64,000 bases of DNA from Treponema sp. GTDB lineage: Bacteria > Spirochaetota > Spirochaetia > Treponematales > Treponemataceae. The notes beneath the pieces are model-generated. The model searched no databases. It saw nothing but the letters and a program-made list of their open reading frames with translations, and was not told the origin of the DNA. Shown here piece by piece: positions 43,565 through 50,810 of the stretch; position 1 is the first letter of the stretch, and every line of letters starts with the position of its first letter. The stretch covers positions 1-64,000 of the forward strand of contig JAFXSM010000038.1 of NCBI GenBank assembly GCA_017525605.1, read 5' to 3'. The position numbers and the translations under genes were made by a program.

Positions 43565-44653
43565 ATGAGATTTTTTGGAAAAAACTGCTTTGTATTCATT
43601 GTTTTTCTGCTTTGCAAGAGCCTGTCTCTTTTTGCAGCAGAATACAATTACGCTGGTGATATAACTTTAAATGAAGACACACCAGTAGATACATTCAAGC
43701 CAACTTTTGAAGATGGTGATGTTATAACATTTGATGGTTCTGTCAATATAACTGCGGATGATAGTTGGGATAAGCCTCTTATACGTATTGCCGATGATGA
43801 TATTAATATCGTAATTCAGGGAACGAATAATGCTACATTGACGCTTGAGAACAGCGATGAGGGGATATTCAACCTCATGTGCATCGAAGATTGGGAAAAT
43901 GTTACTATAACCATAAAAGATATAACGATAAAGTCTGGTGACAAGAAAAAAAGTTGTCCTGTAGTTACTCTAATAGGTGAAACAACGAATTGCACAGTGA
44001 TTTTTGACTCAGTGCAATTTGATAATTGGAAGGGAAATGTATTCCAAGCAGATGAAGACTCTGTAGATTGTAAGATTTATTGCAAGAACTGTGTGTTTAA
44101 TTGTACTAAAACAGCTCTTCTTGCAAACGCAAAAGACGACACCATAGTTGCCGAAAACTGCACATTCAACAATTGCAATATTGCTGCCCGAATAGGGGCT
44201 GAATCTTTGGGAACTGAAACAATTTCACTCGTAAACTGTACAATCAACAGCGGCTCAAGAACCGACAAAGATATTGTGTTTAAAGAAACTGGTACAATCA
44301 ACCTTGCCGGCACAACCGCAGGCACTGTTGAGCTTTGCGAGGACGCTGTTTTCACCGTGCTAAAAAGCGGCGACACATACCAACGGCTGAAAGACGACTA
44401 TACCACAGAAACCGTAACGGTCGGCACAGATTGGACAGGCACCGCAGAAGTTTCGTTTGCATCTGGAGCGGAGCCGACAACATCAAAACCTGTTGTGAAC
44501 ATTACTACAACTGGCAGCGGAAACAAACTTCCTACGAGCAGCATTCCATACTTTGAAAAGCAGGTTTTTCTTAAAGATAAGACTGGAAAATATGCGATTC
44601 GGAAAAACAAAGACGGAACATTGCAGGCTGCTGTCCACAGCACAAGCTGGTAA
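43565..44653 (+). CDS. Secreted right-handed beta-helix protein
   Basis: 362 residues from ATG 43565 (GGAGG eight bases upstream; the longer frame begins before it). Signal peptide MRFFGKNCFVFIVFLLCKSLSLFA. The body is short beta strands with regular turns (VTITIKDITIKSG, VIFDSVQFDNWKG, DCKIYCKNCVFNC, TIVAENCTFNN, ISLVNCTINSG), the spacing of a parallel beta-helix as in pectate-lyase-like folds, but no lyase or esterase catalytic residues appear. It is probably an adhesin or a structural surface protein. Its DNA is more AT-rich than the preceding genes, notably in the first half, which suggests recent acquisition. The last codons reappear as a 24-bp repeat at 45596. Confidence 0.7.
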   Translation: MRFFGKNCFVFIVFLLCKSLSLFAAEYNYAGDITLNEDTPVDTFKPTFEDGDVITFDGSVNITADDSWDKPLIRIADDDINIVIQGTNNATLTLENSDEGIFNLMCIEDWENVTITIKDITIKSGDKKKSCPVVTLIGETTNCTVIFDSVQFDNWKGNVFQADEDSVDCKIYCKNCVFNCTKTALLANAKDDTIVAENCTFNNCNIAARIGAESLGTETISLVNCTINSGSRTDKDIVFKETGTINLAGTTAGTVELCEDAVFTVLKSGDTYQRLKDDYTTETVTVGTDWTGTAEVSFASGAEPTTSKPVVNITTTGSGNKLPTSSIPYFEKQVFLKDKTGKYAIRKNKDGTLQAAVHSTSW

Positions 44654-44658
44654 CCAAC
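44635..44658. repeat. 24-bp direct repeat, left copy
   Basis: Spans the last codons and stop of the beta-helix gene. It matches 45596-45619 at 23 of 24 bases. Together they bracket the signal-peptide ORF and the HigBA module. Confidence 0.8.
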
Positions 44659-44663
44659 ATTTT

Positions 44664-44689
44664 CTCGGCTCTACATAATCAGAGCCGGG
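44664..44689 (+). promoter_or_regulatory. Stem-loop before the signal-peptide ORF
   Basis: CGGCTCT (44666-44672) with AGAGCCG (44681-44687), extended by two pairs on the outside, loop ACATAATC. AAAGGAGG follows at 44701, eleven bases on. No T-run. Confidence 0.55.
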
Positions 44690-44716
44690 TACATTACGCA
44701 AAAGGAGGATTTTTCT

Positions 44717-44803
44717 ATGAGAACATTGAAGAAAATCATGTCTGTCATCGCCCTCATGCTCACGATTGCCGGGAGTGTGTGGGGAGATGGAAACACAAAA
44801 TAG
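44717..44803 (+). CDS. 28-residue ORF that is almost only a signal peptide
   Basis: ATG 44717 follows AAAGGAGG at a normal distance and encodes MRTLKKIMSVIALMLTIAG, then SVWGDGNTK and stop. Two lysines, a hydrophobic core and a small-residue region (AGS) make a plausible signal sequence, with about nine residues left after cleavage. Excellent initiation signals and a stem-loop argue that it is translated. It may be the 5' stump of a larger secreted protein truncated when the HigBA module arrived, or a real small secreted peptide. The ORF is too short to be caught by length-based calling. Confidence 0.45.
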   Translation: MRTLKKIMSVIALMLTIAGSVWGDGNTK

Positions 44804-44828
44804 CGTGTTCTCCAATTGCTGATTCAGT

Positions 44829-45101
44829 TTAAGGGTGAACCTTTTCCAGTTTAATCTGATAACCAAGAGTTTTGAGAACAGAGGTAAATGTGGAAAGGTT
44901 CACTTTCTGAGAATCCTTTGAGCGGAGCTTTTGAATTACAGTTGGAGAAACATCGGCACGTCTGGCAAGCTCGCGCACAGAAATATGCTGAGCTTCCATT
45001 TGCTCGAGCATGAATTCTGAAAGAAGAAAATCACCATATTCCTTGTCGTAAAGTTCTTTTTGCTCCGGGTGTTCTGCAAAGAATTTTTCAAATGTTGTCA
45101 T
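44829..45101 (-). CDS. higA: HigA-type antitoxin (XRE-family helix-turn-helix)
   Basis: 90 residues from ATG 45101 (GAGGAGG upstream; the longer frame starts inside the toxin gene). A helix-turn-helix lies near 45-70 (SVRELARRADVSPTVIQKLRS). HigA binds the toxin and represses the operon from the operator upstream of higB. The start overlaps the toxin stop by four bases. The order toxin then antitoxin is typical of higBA. Confidence 0.85.
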   Translation of the reverse strand: MTTFEKFFAEHPEQKELYDKEYGDFLLSEFMLEQMEAQHISVRELARRADVSPTVIQKLRSKDSQKVNLSTFTSVLKTLGYQIKLEKVHP

Positions 45102-45487
45102 TTGTCTGCCTCCTCTGTATCGGGATTTCTTTTTAAGTAGTCTTCCATGCACTTTATTGCCAAATCTTTTTCGCCTTTTGGCATTTTCTGACCACTCTTT
45201 CTATAGGCATTTGTTACGATTATCTTTTTTCCTTTCCTAAAGAATGCAAGATAACGGTCTGGCTGTGGCTTAAAGGCATAGATTTCGTCCCCTTCCGAAC
45301 GAAACTTTGTCTTATCCACAATTTTTCCAAAGTCACCAAGTCTTTGACATAGCATCAAAAACTTACGCTGCTGGGCTAAATCAGTTGTGTTAAAATAATC
45401 AAAAGGCTGGCTTTCGCCTTTGTCGGTATAATACCACTCAATCTGAAAAAAATTGCCTTTATAAATAATGCAATCTTCTTTGTTCAT
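45098..45487 (-). CDS. higB: HigB/RelE-type toxin
   Basis: 129 residues (MNKEDCIIYKGNFFQIEWYY). The fold pattern of phage-derived Gp49-like/HigB toxins is visible: F-R-S-E-G-D-E-I-Y-A-F-K-P-Q-P-D-R-Y-L-A-F-F-R-K-G-K-K-I-I-V-T-N-A-Y-R-K-S in the central beta strands and a C-terminal helix with K-K/R residues. These toxins cut mRNA on the ribosome. No ribosome binding site precedes ATG 45487, and the -10 element ends only five bases before it. Confidence 0.85.
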   Translation of the reverse strand: MNKEDCIIYKGNFFQIEWYYTDKGESQPFDYFNTTDLAQQRKFLMLCQRLGDFGKIVDKTKFRSEGDEIYAFKPQPDRYLAFFRKGKKIIVTNAYRKSGQKMPKGEKDLAIKCMEDYLKRNPDTEEADK

Positions 45488-45492
45488 AATTT

Positions 45493-45521
45493 AATGTACC
45501 ATAATTATGATACATCGTCAA
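45493..45521 (-). promoter_or_regulatory. higBA promoter with palindromic operator in the spacer
   Basis: On the minus strand TTGACG (45521-45516), 17-bp spacer, TACATT (45498-45493), ATG at 45487. A near-perfect 22-bp palindrome (45494-45515, one mismatched pair) fills the spacer and overlaps the -10: the half-site reads ATGTATCATAA. A repressor bound here would block RNA polymerase, as expected for HigA. Confidence 0.8.
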
Positions 45522-45595
45522 ATTCTCTTGTCTGCATTCAAAAAGTCAAAGGAATTTGCTTTATGAAAATCCGACGGAACAATCCAGATAGTCAC

Positions 45596-45619
45596 CCACA
45601 GCACAAGCTAGTAACCAAC
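45596..45619. repeat. 24-bp direct repeat, right copy
   Basis: Partner of 44635-44658 (23 of 24 identical). The gap from higB to purD (45488-45776) holds this repeat, the higBA promoter and the purD terminator, and no convincing gene. Confidence 0.8.
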
Positions 45620-45708
45620 GACAAAGGAAAATCCCCCGTGCCCATGAGCGCAACCGCCCGCGCGGGGGAGATGAGCGAGCGATTGTGTGTATGGAAAAAA
45701 CTGCGCGC

Positions 45709-45748
45709 AAAAAGAGCCATGCCGAACCCAAAAAAATCCCGCATGGCT
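45709..45748 (-). terminator. Terminator of purD
   Basis: On the minus strand AGCCATGC (45748-45741) pairs with GCATGGCT (45722-45715), loop of 18, followed by CTTTTT. It lies 30 bp after the purD stop. Confidence 0.75.
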
Positions 45749-45776
45749 TCTCTTGTCTGTTCGTCTGTGCTAGAAC

Positions 45777-47081
45777 TTAGTTCGACTCGGCCGCGCCTGG
45801 AAGACCGATGTCCTTCCTGTAGAACGCGCCCTCGAATTTGATGCCCTCGATTGCCTCGTAGGCCTTCTTCCATGCTTCGTCGAACGATTCACCGTGCGCG
45901 GAGCAGGCGAGGACTCTTCCGCCGGATGTCACGAGCTTTCCGCTGTCCTTCACGGCTCCGGCGATGAAGACCTTCGCGCCCGCGTCTGATATTTTCTTTT
46001 CGTCGAACGTGATTTCCTTGCCTTTCGGATATTTGAGCGGGTAGCCGCCTGAAACCACGACCGGCGCGACCTGGAAGCCGCTCTTCCACTTCATGTCGAA
46101 CGTGTCGAGAGTGCCGTCCATTATCGACTGGCACAATTCTGCAAAGTCGAAGTCCATCATCGGAAGGACCGCCTGCGTCTCAGGGTCGCCGAGACGGACG
46201 TTGTATTCGAGTGCTTTCGGCCCGTCTTTCGTAATCATCAGGCCGAAGAAGATGAATCCTCTGTAGTCCATTTTCTCTTCCACAAGTCCTTTGAGAGTCG
46301 GCTTGAGAATTCTCTCGTCGAACTGCTTCATCGTCTCGTCAGTAACATCCGAGAGCGGGCAGACTGCACCCATTCCGCCTGTGTTCGGTCCCTTCGCTCC
46401 GTCGTTCAATCTTTTGTGGTCTCTTGCAGGGAGGAACGGCTTGATTGTCGCTTTTGCCGGATTCTCAGGCGTGACCGAAACGGCCGCCAAAACTGAAATT
46501 TCCACGCCCTGCAAATATTCTTCTATTACAAGCTTCTTTCCGGCATCTCCGACCGCGTTTCCGTCCATCAGCTCGTTCACGGCGTTGAGTGCTTCTTCCG
46601 TTGTCTTTGCGACGACTACGCCTTTTCCTGCCGCGAGTCCGTCAGCCTTGATTACAATCGGCGCGCCTTTTTTCTGGACGTATTCGAGGGCTGCGTTTTT
46701 GTCCGTGAAGGTTTCGGAATCGGCACATGCAACTCCGTATTTTTTCATGAAGACTTTCGACAAATCTTTTGAAGCTTCGAGAGCCGCGCCTTTCGCTTTC
46801 GGACCGACTGTCGGGATTCCCGCGTCCCACAATGCGTCCGCGATTCCGTCCGCGAGCGGGTCTTCAGGGCCTACGACCGCAAAATCGACTTTCTCGGATT
46901 TTGCCGTCTTCACTGCCGATTCGGTCAGGTTTCCTTCGACCTTCACGTTCCTGCATTTCTTCTCGGTTTCCGTTCCGCCGTTTCCAGGAATGCAGATTAC
47001 TTCATCGATTTTTGTGCTCATTGCAAGACGGTAAGCGATTGCGTGCTCTCTTCCGCCTGAGCCGATAACGATAACTTTCAT
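45777..47081 (-). CDS. purD: Phosphoribosylamine-glycine ligase (GARS)
   Basis: 434 residues from ATG 47081 (GGGAG at good spacing; ATG 47093 overlaps it). It joins phosphoribosylamine and glycine with ATP in the second step of purine synthesis. ATP-grasp enzyme: N-terminal G-S-G-G-R-E-H-A, then P-G-N-G-G-T, V-G-P-E-D-P-L, A-D-G-L-A-A-G-K-G-V, the C-terminal grasp blocks (KGPNTGGMGAVCP and F-G-L-M-I-T, E-Y-N-V-R-L-G-D-P-E) and the GARS C-domain. It follows the GGDEF gene by 27 bp on the same strand and may be read from its promoter as well as its own. Confidence 0.96.
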   Translation of the reverse strand: MKVIVIGSGGREHAIAYRLAMSTKIDEVICIPGNGGTETEKKCRNVKVEGNLTESAVKTAKSEKVDFAVVGPEDPLADGIADALWDAGIPTVGPKAKGAALEASKDLSKVFMKKYGVACADSETFTDKNAALEYVQKKGAPIVIKADGLAAGKGVVVAKTTEEALNAVNELMDGNAVGDAGKKLVIEEYLQGVEISVLAAVSVTPENPAKATIKPFLPARDHKRLNDGAKGPNTGGMGAVCPLSDVTDETMKQFDERILKPTLKGLVEEKMDYRGFIFFGLMITKDGPKALEYNVRLGDPETQAVLPMMDFDFAELCQSIMDGTLDTFDMKWKSGFQVAPVVVSGGYPLKYPKGKEITFDEKKISDAGAKVFIAGAVKDSGKLVTSGGRVLACSAHGESFDEAWKKAYEAIEGIKFEGAFYRKDIGLPGAAESN

Positions 47082-47108
47082 ATTTTCTCCCATTTAAAAA
47101 TTGAAAAT

Positions 47109-49025
47109 TCACAAAATGCTCTGCAGGATTTTGCTTGCCAGCGTCGCAAAAATGATTTTGTCCTTTTTGAACGTCCTTGCCGGCTTGAAGATGTCGCAGC
47201 AGATGAGAATGTTCCCGTCGTAGAATTCCAGCGTGGATGCCACGTTCGCCTTGATGTACATCTTGTACAGCGTCTTGTCCAGCGTGTTCAGGACGTTCGT
47301 GTTGTCCATGTGGAGCATTCCGTTCTGGAAATACTTGAAGTAGCTCTGCTCGCCCGAATCAAGCGACATCAGGTGCTCTTTTCTTACGTCAAGGAAAGTT
47401 TCCTTCTGCTCCATGTTCTCTTCCGCCGACTTGCTTATGACGCTGTAAGCCTGCATGAGCCTGCCTGCCTGATTCTTCCGCGTGAATACCGATATCCTGT
47501 GCACGTTTATGTGCGTGCAAAGTTTTCCGAGGATGTCGCAAATCTCGCCGTCGTCGGTTTTTTTGGAGCCGAGAAGTCCGTTGAGTTTCATCAGGATGTC
47601 GAATTCCTCGTTCGCGTTTTCCATGTAGTATTCGCTAGGAGTCTGCGCGTTCGAATTCCTGCAATCTTCCATGACGATGGATTCGTGAAGCTCCGGTTTG
47701 TAGATGATGTAGCAGCTTCTTCCCTTCGCTTTTGCGATGTACAGGCATTTGTCCGCGATTTTGAAGAGATCTTCGTAATTCGTCGCGTTCTGCGGTGCGC
47801 GCGCGATTCCCATCGAGCACGTCACTACGCTTTCGGGATTTTCCGCCGTTATGCTCCACTGGATTCCGATTCTGATGTTGCGCGTGACGTTTCTGATGTC
47901 CTCTTCCGAGGTCTTGTCGAGCATGATGAGGAATTCGTCTCCGCCGATTCTTCCTGCGATTCCGATTCCTGCGATTGCTTCTTTTATTGCCGTCGATACG
48001 ACCGTCAGGACTTTGTCGCCGAATGCGTGCCCGTATGTGTCGTTGCATTCCTTGAATTTGTCAACGTCCATGATAATCATCGACACCGGATTCTTCTGCT
48101 CGTTGACTTTTCGGATTGCGATTTCTGTTATCGCTTTCTTGTTGTAAAGGTCGGTCAGGCCGTCTTTCTTCTCGCTGTAGATGTTCTGGATAAGACCACG
48201 CTCTTCTCCGCTCGTTATGCTTCCTATTATCGTGGCGTTGTTCCGCGTGCTTGTCTTGACCGTGTGAACCGTGACGAGCTTCTTGTCGTTCTGCAAAAAT
48301 TTGTAGATTTTGCCGGCGAGCATTTTCTCACAGTCCGCAATCATCGCGTTGAACTGCTGGTTTGAGTCGTCCATCAGCATGTTGAGGTCAAAATTGTTCG
48401 CGAAATACGTTTTGAATTCTTCTTTTCCGCCCTGAAACGAAACCGTCACGTCCTTCGTGTTCTTCAGCTTGAAATTCGTCCCGTCAAAGATGAAATAATC
48501 CGCATCGAAATTCTGCAGAAGTGCCTTGTATTCCCTGCTTTCGAGCAATGCGCTGTCCAAAAGGCATTTCGAATATGAAAGCTCCACGACTTCCACATTG
48601 AACGCGTTTTTCAGTTCGCTGAATTCCACGAAGAAAAGGCAGCTTTTGTGCTGGATTTGAGCGTTCTTCGGATTCTGCTTGTTGAGGATAATCGTCGCGA
48701 TGAAATATGGATTTGAAATTTCTTTTTCTGCGTCTGATTCTTGTCGGAATGTCTTGAGGAAGAATTTGAAATTTTTGCTGTCGGTATCGGTCATGTACGA
48801 CGCAAGGTTCAGATGAGGATCGGTAATGTTGAAAAGCCGTAAAAAGCTTCTGTTTCCTTCTGATACATTCAGTTCATCGTCTATCACGAACGAAACGTCA
48901 CTTATTCTTCTTTGGTTAATTGTATCCAAAATAGACCTTCTGTTTTGTAGATTTTCAACCGACTTTTTTCTATAGATGATAGGAGCTTTTCGAAAAATTT
49001 GAAATTTTTTCGACTTTTCCGACAC
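47109..49025 (-). CDS. Diguanylate cyclase (GGDEF) with PAS-like and GAF-like flanks
   Basis: 638 residues, cytoplasmic. The N-terminus (about 40-150) looks like a PAS sensor; a second sensor-like stretch follows (about 160-265). The GGDEF domain (about 285-445) has L-T-D-L-Y-N-K, the metal-binding Asp in I-M-D-V-D-K-F-K and an intact R-I-G-G-D-E-F motif, so it should make c-di-GMP. No RxxD inhibitory site stands five residues before GGDEF. The C-terminal region (about 490-638) is GAF-like. The start is GTG 49025, with TATAAT only 11 bases upstream and no ribosome binding site. A HD-GYP protein sits 1.8 kb away beyond flaB. Confidence 0.88.
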   Translation of the reverse strand: MSEKSKKFQIFRKAPIIYRKKSVENLQNRRSILDTINQRRISDVSFVIDDELNVSEGNRSFLRLFNITDPHLNLASYMTDTDSKNFKFFLKTFRQESDAEKEISNPYFIATIILNKQNPKNAQIQHKSCLFFVEFSELKNAFNVEVVELSYSKCLLDSALLESREYKALLQNFDADYFIFDGTNFKLKNTKDVTVSFQGGKEEFKTYFANNFDLNMLMDDSNQQFNAMIADCEKMLAGKIYKFLQNDKKLVTVHTVKTSTRNNATIIGSITSGEERGLIQNIYSEKKDGLTDLYNKKAITEIAIRKVNEQKNPVSMIIMDVDKFKECNDTYGHAFGDKVLTVVSTAIKEAIAGIGIAGRIGGDEFLIMLDKTSEEDIRNVTRNIRIGIQWSITAENPESVVTCSMGIARAPQNATNYEDLFKIADKCLYIAKAKGRSCYIIYKPELHESIVMEDCRNSNAQTPSEYYMENANEEFDILMKLNGLLGSKKTDDGEICDILGKLCTHINVHRISVFTRKNQAGRLMQAYSVISKSAEENMEQKETFLDVRKEHLMSLDSGEQSYFKYFQNGMLHMDNTNVLNTLDKTLYKMYIKANVASTLEFYDGNILICCDIFKPARTFKKDKIIFATLASKILQSIL

Positions 49026-49036
49026 TAAATCGTCTG

Positions 49037-49044
49037 ATTATACT
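49037..49044. promoter_or_regulatory. Overlapping divergent -10 boxes between the GGDEF gene and the zinc-ribbon gene
   Basis: TATAAT on the minus strand (49042-49037) for the GGDEF gene and TATACT on the plus strand (49039-49044) for the neighbour share bases. Only one polymerase could open this DNA at a time, so the two units may compete. Confidence 0.45.
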
Positions 49045-49080
49045 ATAACAAACATTTTTGCATAAGGAGAAGTTTATTTT

Positions 49081-49494
49081 ATGTCGTATTTTTTCATGTT
49101 CCTGGGAGTTTTGCTTTTGCTGATTGTCTTTTCGGTAATCATAAAGCTCCGAATCGACCCGAACAAATCGAAGAACGAGCTTAGAACTCAGGTGGGGGAG
49201 AACGGCGGCGTTGAATTCATCAAATGCCCGGTCTGCAATACTCCGCTCACGAAAACTGAGAATCTTCATTCTAGAATCTTCCGCCCGATGAACACGCCCG
49301 ACCAGCGCATGATGGTTCAGGGCTGCCCCCACTGCTACCCGGAAGTGCAGAGCGGCGTAAGAAGAATTTGCCCTGTCTGCAAGAAAATTCTTTCGAAAGA
49401 TGATGAGCTTGTCGCAAGGCTCTTCAACAGGAGCGACAAGAAGAAGCACGTCATGATAGTCGGCTGCTCAATCTGCATGAATTTGGACAAATGA
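49081..49494 (+). CDS. Membrane-anchored zinc-ribbon protein of unknown function
   Basis: 137 residues; AAGGAG precedes the ATG. One membrane segment at the N-terminus (MSYFFMFLGVLLLLIVFSVII), then a soluble part with four Cys-x-x-Cys knuckles: C-P-V-C, C-P-H-C, C-P-V-C and C-S-I-C, enough for two zinc ribbons. The arrangement would suit a membrane-proximal nucleic-acid or protein binder. I do not recognise a named family; it looks conserved in style with treponemal small membrane proteins. It lies just upstream of flaB, separated by the flagellar promoter. Confidence 0.72.
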   Translation: MSYFFMFLGVLLLLIVFSVIIKLRIDPNKSKNELRTQVGENGGVEFIKCPVCNTPLTKTENLHSRIFRPMNTPDQRMMVQGCPHCYPEVQSGVRRICPVCKKILSKDDELVARLFNRSDKKKHVMIVGCSICMNLDK

Positions 49495-49559
49495 AAAATA
49501 AATTCAGATTCGATGAACGGAATTCACAAAAATAAAATTTAAAAAAAAATCTTTTTCGC

Positions 49560-49586
49560 TAAAGTCTAATAAAACTGTTCCGAAAT
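49560..49586 (+). promoter_or_regulatory. Sigma28 (FliA)-type promoter of flaB
   Basis: TAAAGTCT (49560-49567), an 11-bp spacer, TCCGAAAT (49579-49586), matching the flagellar consensus TAAAGTTT-N11-GCCGATAA at seven of eight and at the CCGA core. The leader to ATG 49661 is about 65-70 bases and carries AAGGAG. Confidence 0.75.
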
Positions 49587-49660
49587 TTAATAATGTAGGG
49601 TCGTAGAACTCACACAGTTATAAACTGTCGATAATTAACCATCTTATAAGGAGATATTTT

Positions 49661-50521
49661 ATGGTTATCAATCACAATATGAGTGCAATGTTTGCACAGC
49701 GCCAGGGTGGAATCACTGAGTTGAACCACACTAAGAATTTGGAGAAACTCTCTTCTGGAGAGAAAATCAACCGCGCTGGAGACGATGCTTCAGGACTCGC
49801 AGTTTCTGAGAAAATGAGAGCTCAGATCCGCGGCTTGAACAAAGCTTCTGAGAACGCACCGAACGACATCAGCTTCATCCAGACAACAGAAGGCTACCTC
49901 CAGGAGACAACTGACATCGTTCAGAGAATCCGCGAGTTGGCTGTTCAGTCTTCAAACGGTATCTACACTGACGAAGACAGAATGCAGATCCAGGTTGAGG
50001 TTTCTGCTCTCGTTGCTGAGATTGACAGAGTCGCTTCACACGCACAGTTCAACGGAATGAACATGCTCACAGGACGCTTTGCTCGCTCAACAGGTGAGAA
50101 CACTGTTACTGCTTCTATGTGGTTCCACGTTGGAGCTAACATGGATCAGAGAATCCAGGCTTTCATCGGTACAATGACAGCTTCTGCTCTCGGAGTTCGC
50201 TCAGTCGGAAACGAAGAGATCATCTCTCTCGCTGATCCAGATTCAGCTAACCGCGCAATCGGAACTCTCGACGAAGCTTTGAAGAAGATCAACAAGCAGC
50301 GCGCTGACCTCGGTGCTTACCAGAACAGACTTGAGAAGACAGTTGCAGGTGTTAACAATGCAGCTGAGAACCTCCAGGCTTCTGAGTCACGCATCCGCGA
50401 TACAGACATGGCTAAAGAAGTTGTTGATTCTACAAAGAATCAGGTTCTTACTCAGGCTGGACAGGCAATGCTCGCACAGGCAAACCAGAACAGCCAGGGT
50501 GTTCTTTCACTCCTCCGCTAG
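49661..50521 (+). CDS. flaB: Flagellar filament core protein (flagellin FlaB)
   Basis: 286 residues. The flagellin N-terminal D0/D1 region ([48 protein letters not shown]) and C-terminal region ([46 protein letters not shown]) are complete, with the short central part expected of spirochaetal FlaB, which has no exposed D2/D3. It forms the core of the periplasmic flagella, so there is no signal peptide; export is through the flagellar apparatus. Spirochaetes carry several FlaB paralogues; only one is in this window. Strong terminator downstream. Confidence 0.97.
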   Translation: MVINHNMSAMFAQRQGGITELNHTKNLEKLSSGEKINRAGDDASGLAVSEKMRAQIRGLNKASENAPNDISFIQTTEGYLQETTDIVQRIRELAVQSSNGIYTDEDRMQIQVEVSALVAEIDRVASHAQFNGMNMLTGRFARSTGENTVTASMWFHVGANMDQRIQAFIGTMTASALGVRSVGNEEIISLADPDSANRAIGTLDEALKKINKQRADLGAYQNRLEKTVAGVNNAAENLQASESRIRDTDMAKEVVDSTKNQVLTQAGQAMLAQANQNSQGVLSLLR

Positions 50522-50541
50522 TCTTAAAGTTGCGTAGCAAC

Positions 50542-50567
50542 AGCAGGTTGCGTCGCAATCTGCAACT
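50542..50567 (+). other. GC-rich hairpin after flaB
   Basis: GCAGGTTGCG and CGCAATCTGC form a stem with one G-U pair just after the flaB stop, and GTTGC/GCAAC copies surround it. It precedes the main terminator and may protect the 3' end of the abundant flaB mRNA. Confidence 0.45.
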
Positions 50568-50591
50568 ACGGTTTGGTGCTTGAACCAATGT

Positions 50592-50619
50592 AAAGCACTT
50601 CAATAGAAGTGCTTTTTTT
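50592..50619 (+). terminator. Rho-independent terminator of flaB
   Basis: AAAGCACTTC (50592-50601), loop AATA, GAAGTGCTTT with a T7 run. A textbook terminator 70 bp after the stop. The rest of the 286-bp gap to the HD-GYP gene is AT-rich with runs of A and T and the promoter described below. Confidence 0.92.
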
Positions 50620-50772
50620 AATTTAACGTAAACAAAAAAAATAAAAATCAACGTTGTTGATTTAGCCTTGTAAAGAAAAGCTCGTCCTGTTTCTAGCGAC
50701 GGGCTTTCTTCGTTTCTAGCGACTTTCGCTGAATTTTTTTTGATTTTTTTGCCTTCCGTGATTCCAAAAAAA

Positions 50773-50799
50773 ACGTTTTTGTAAAGAAAAAGCCGATAT
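50773..50799 (+). promoter_or_regulatory. Possible sigma28-type promoter of the HD-GYP gene
   Basis: GCCGATAT (50792-50799) matches the flagellar -10 GCCGATAA at seven of eight. Upstream AAACGTTT (50771-50778) is a weaker match to TAAAGTTT with a 13-bp rather than 11-bp spacer. A TATAAT (50799-50804) overlaps, so a sigma70 reading is also possible. In both cases the start of transcription lies very close to ATG 50811. Confidence 0.45.
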
Positions 50800-50810
50800 A
50801 TAATGAGGTG

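Noticed and set aside
40217..44803. Contractile injection or phage tail cluster based on a LysM-like protein
   Set aside because: No sheath, tube, baseplate, spike or ATPase genes surround it.
45563..45841. 92-codon ORF beyond HigBA with an AAAGGAA site
   Set aside because: It runs through the purD terminator into purD in antisense, is Arg/Ser/Pro-rich, and contains the 24-bp repeat; it looks like chance.
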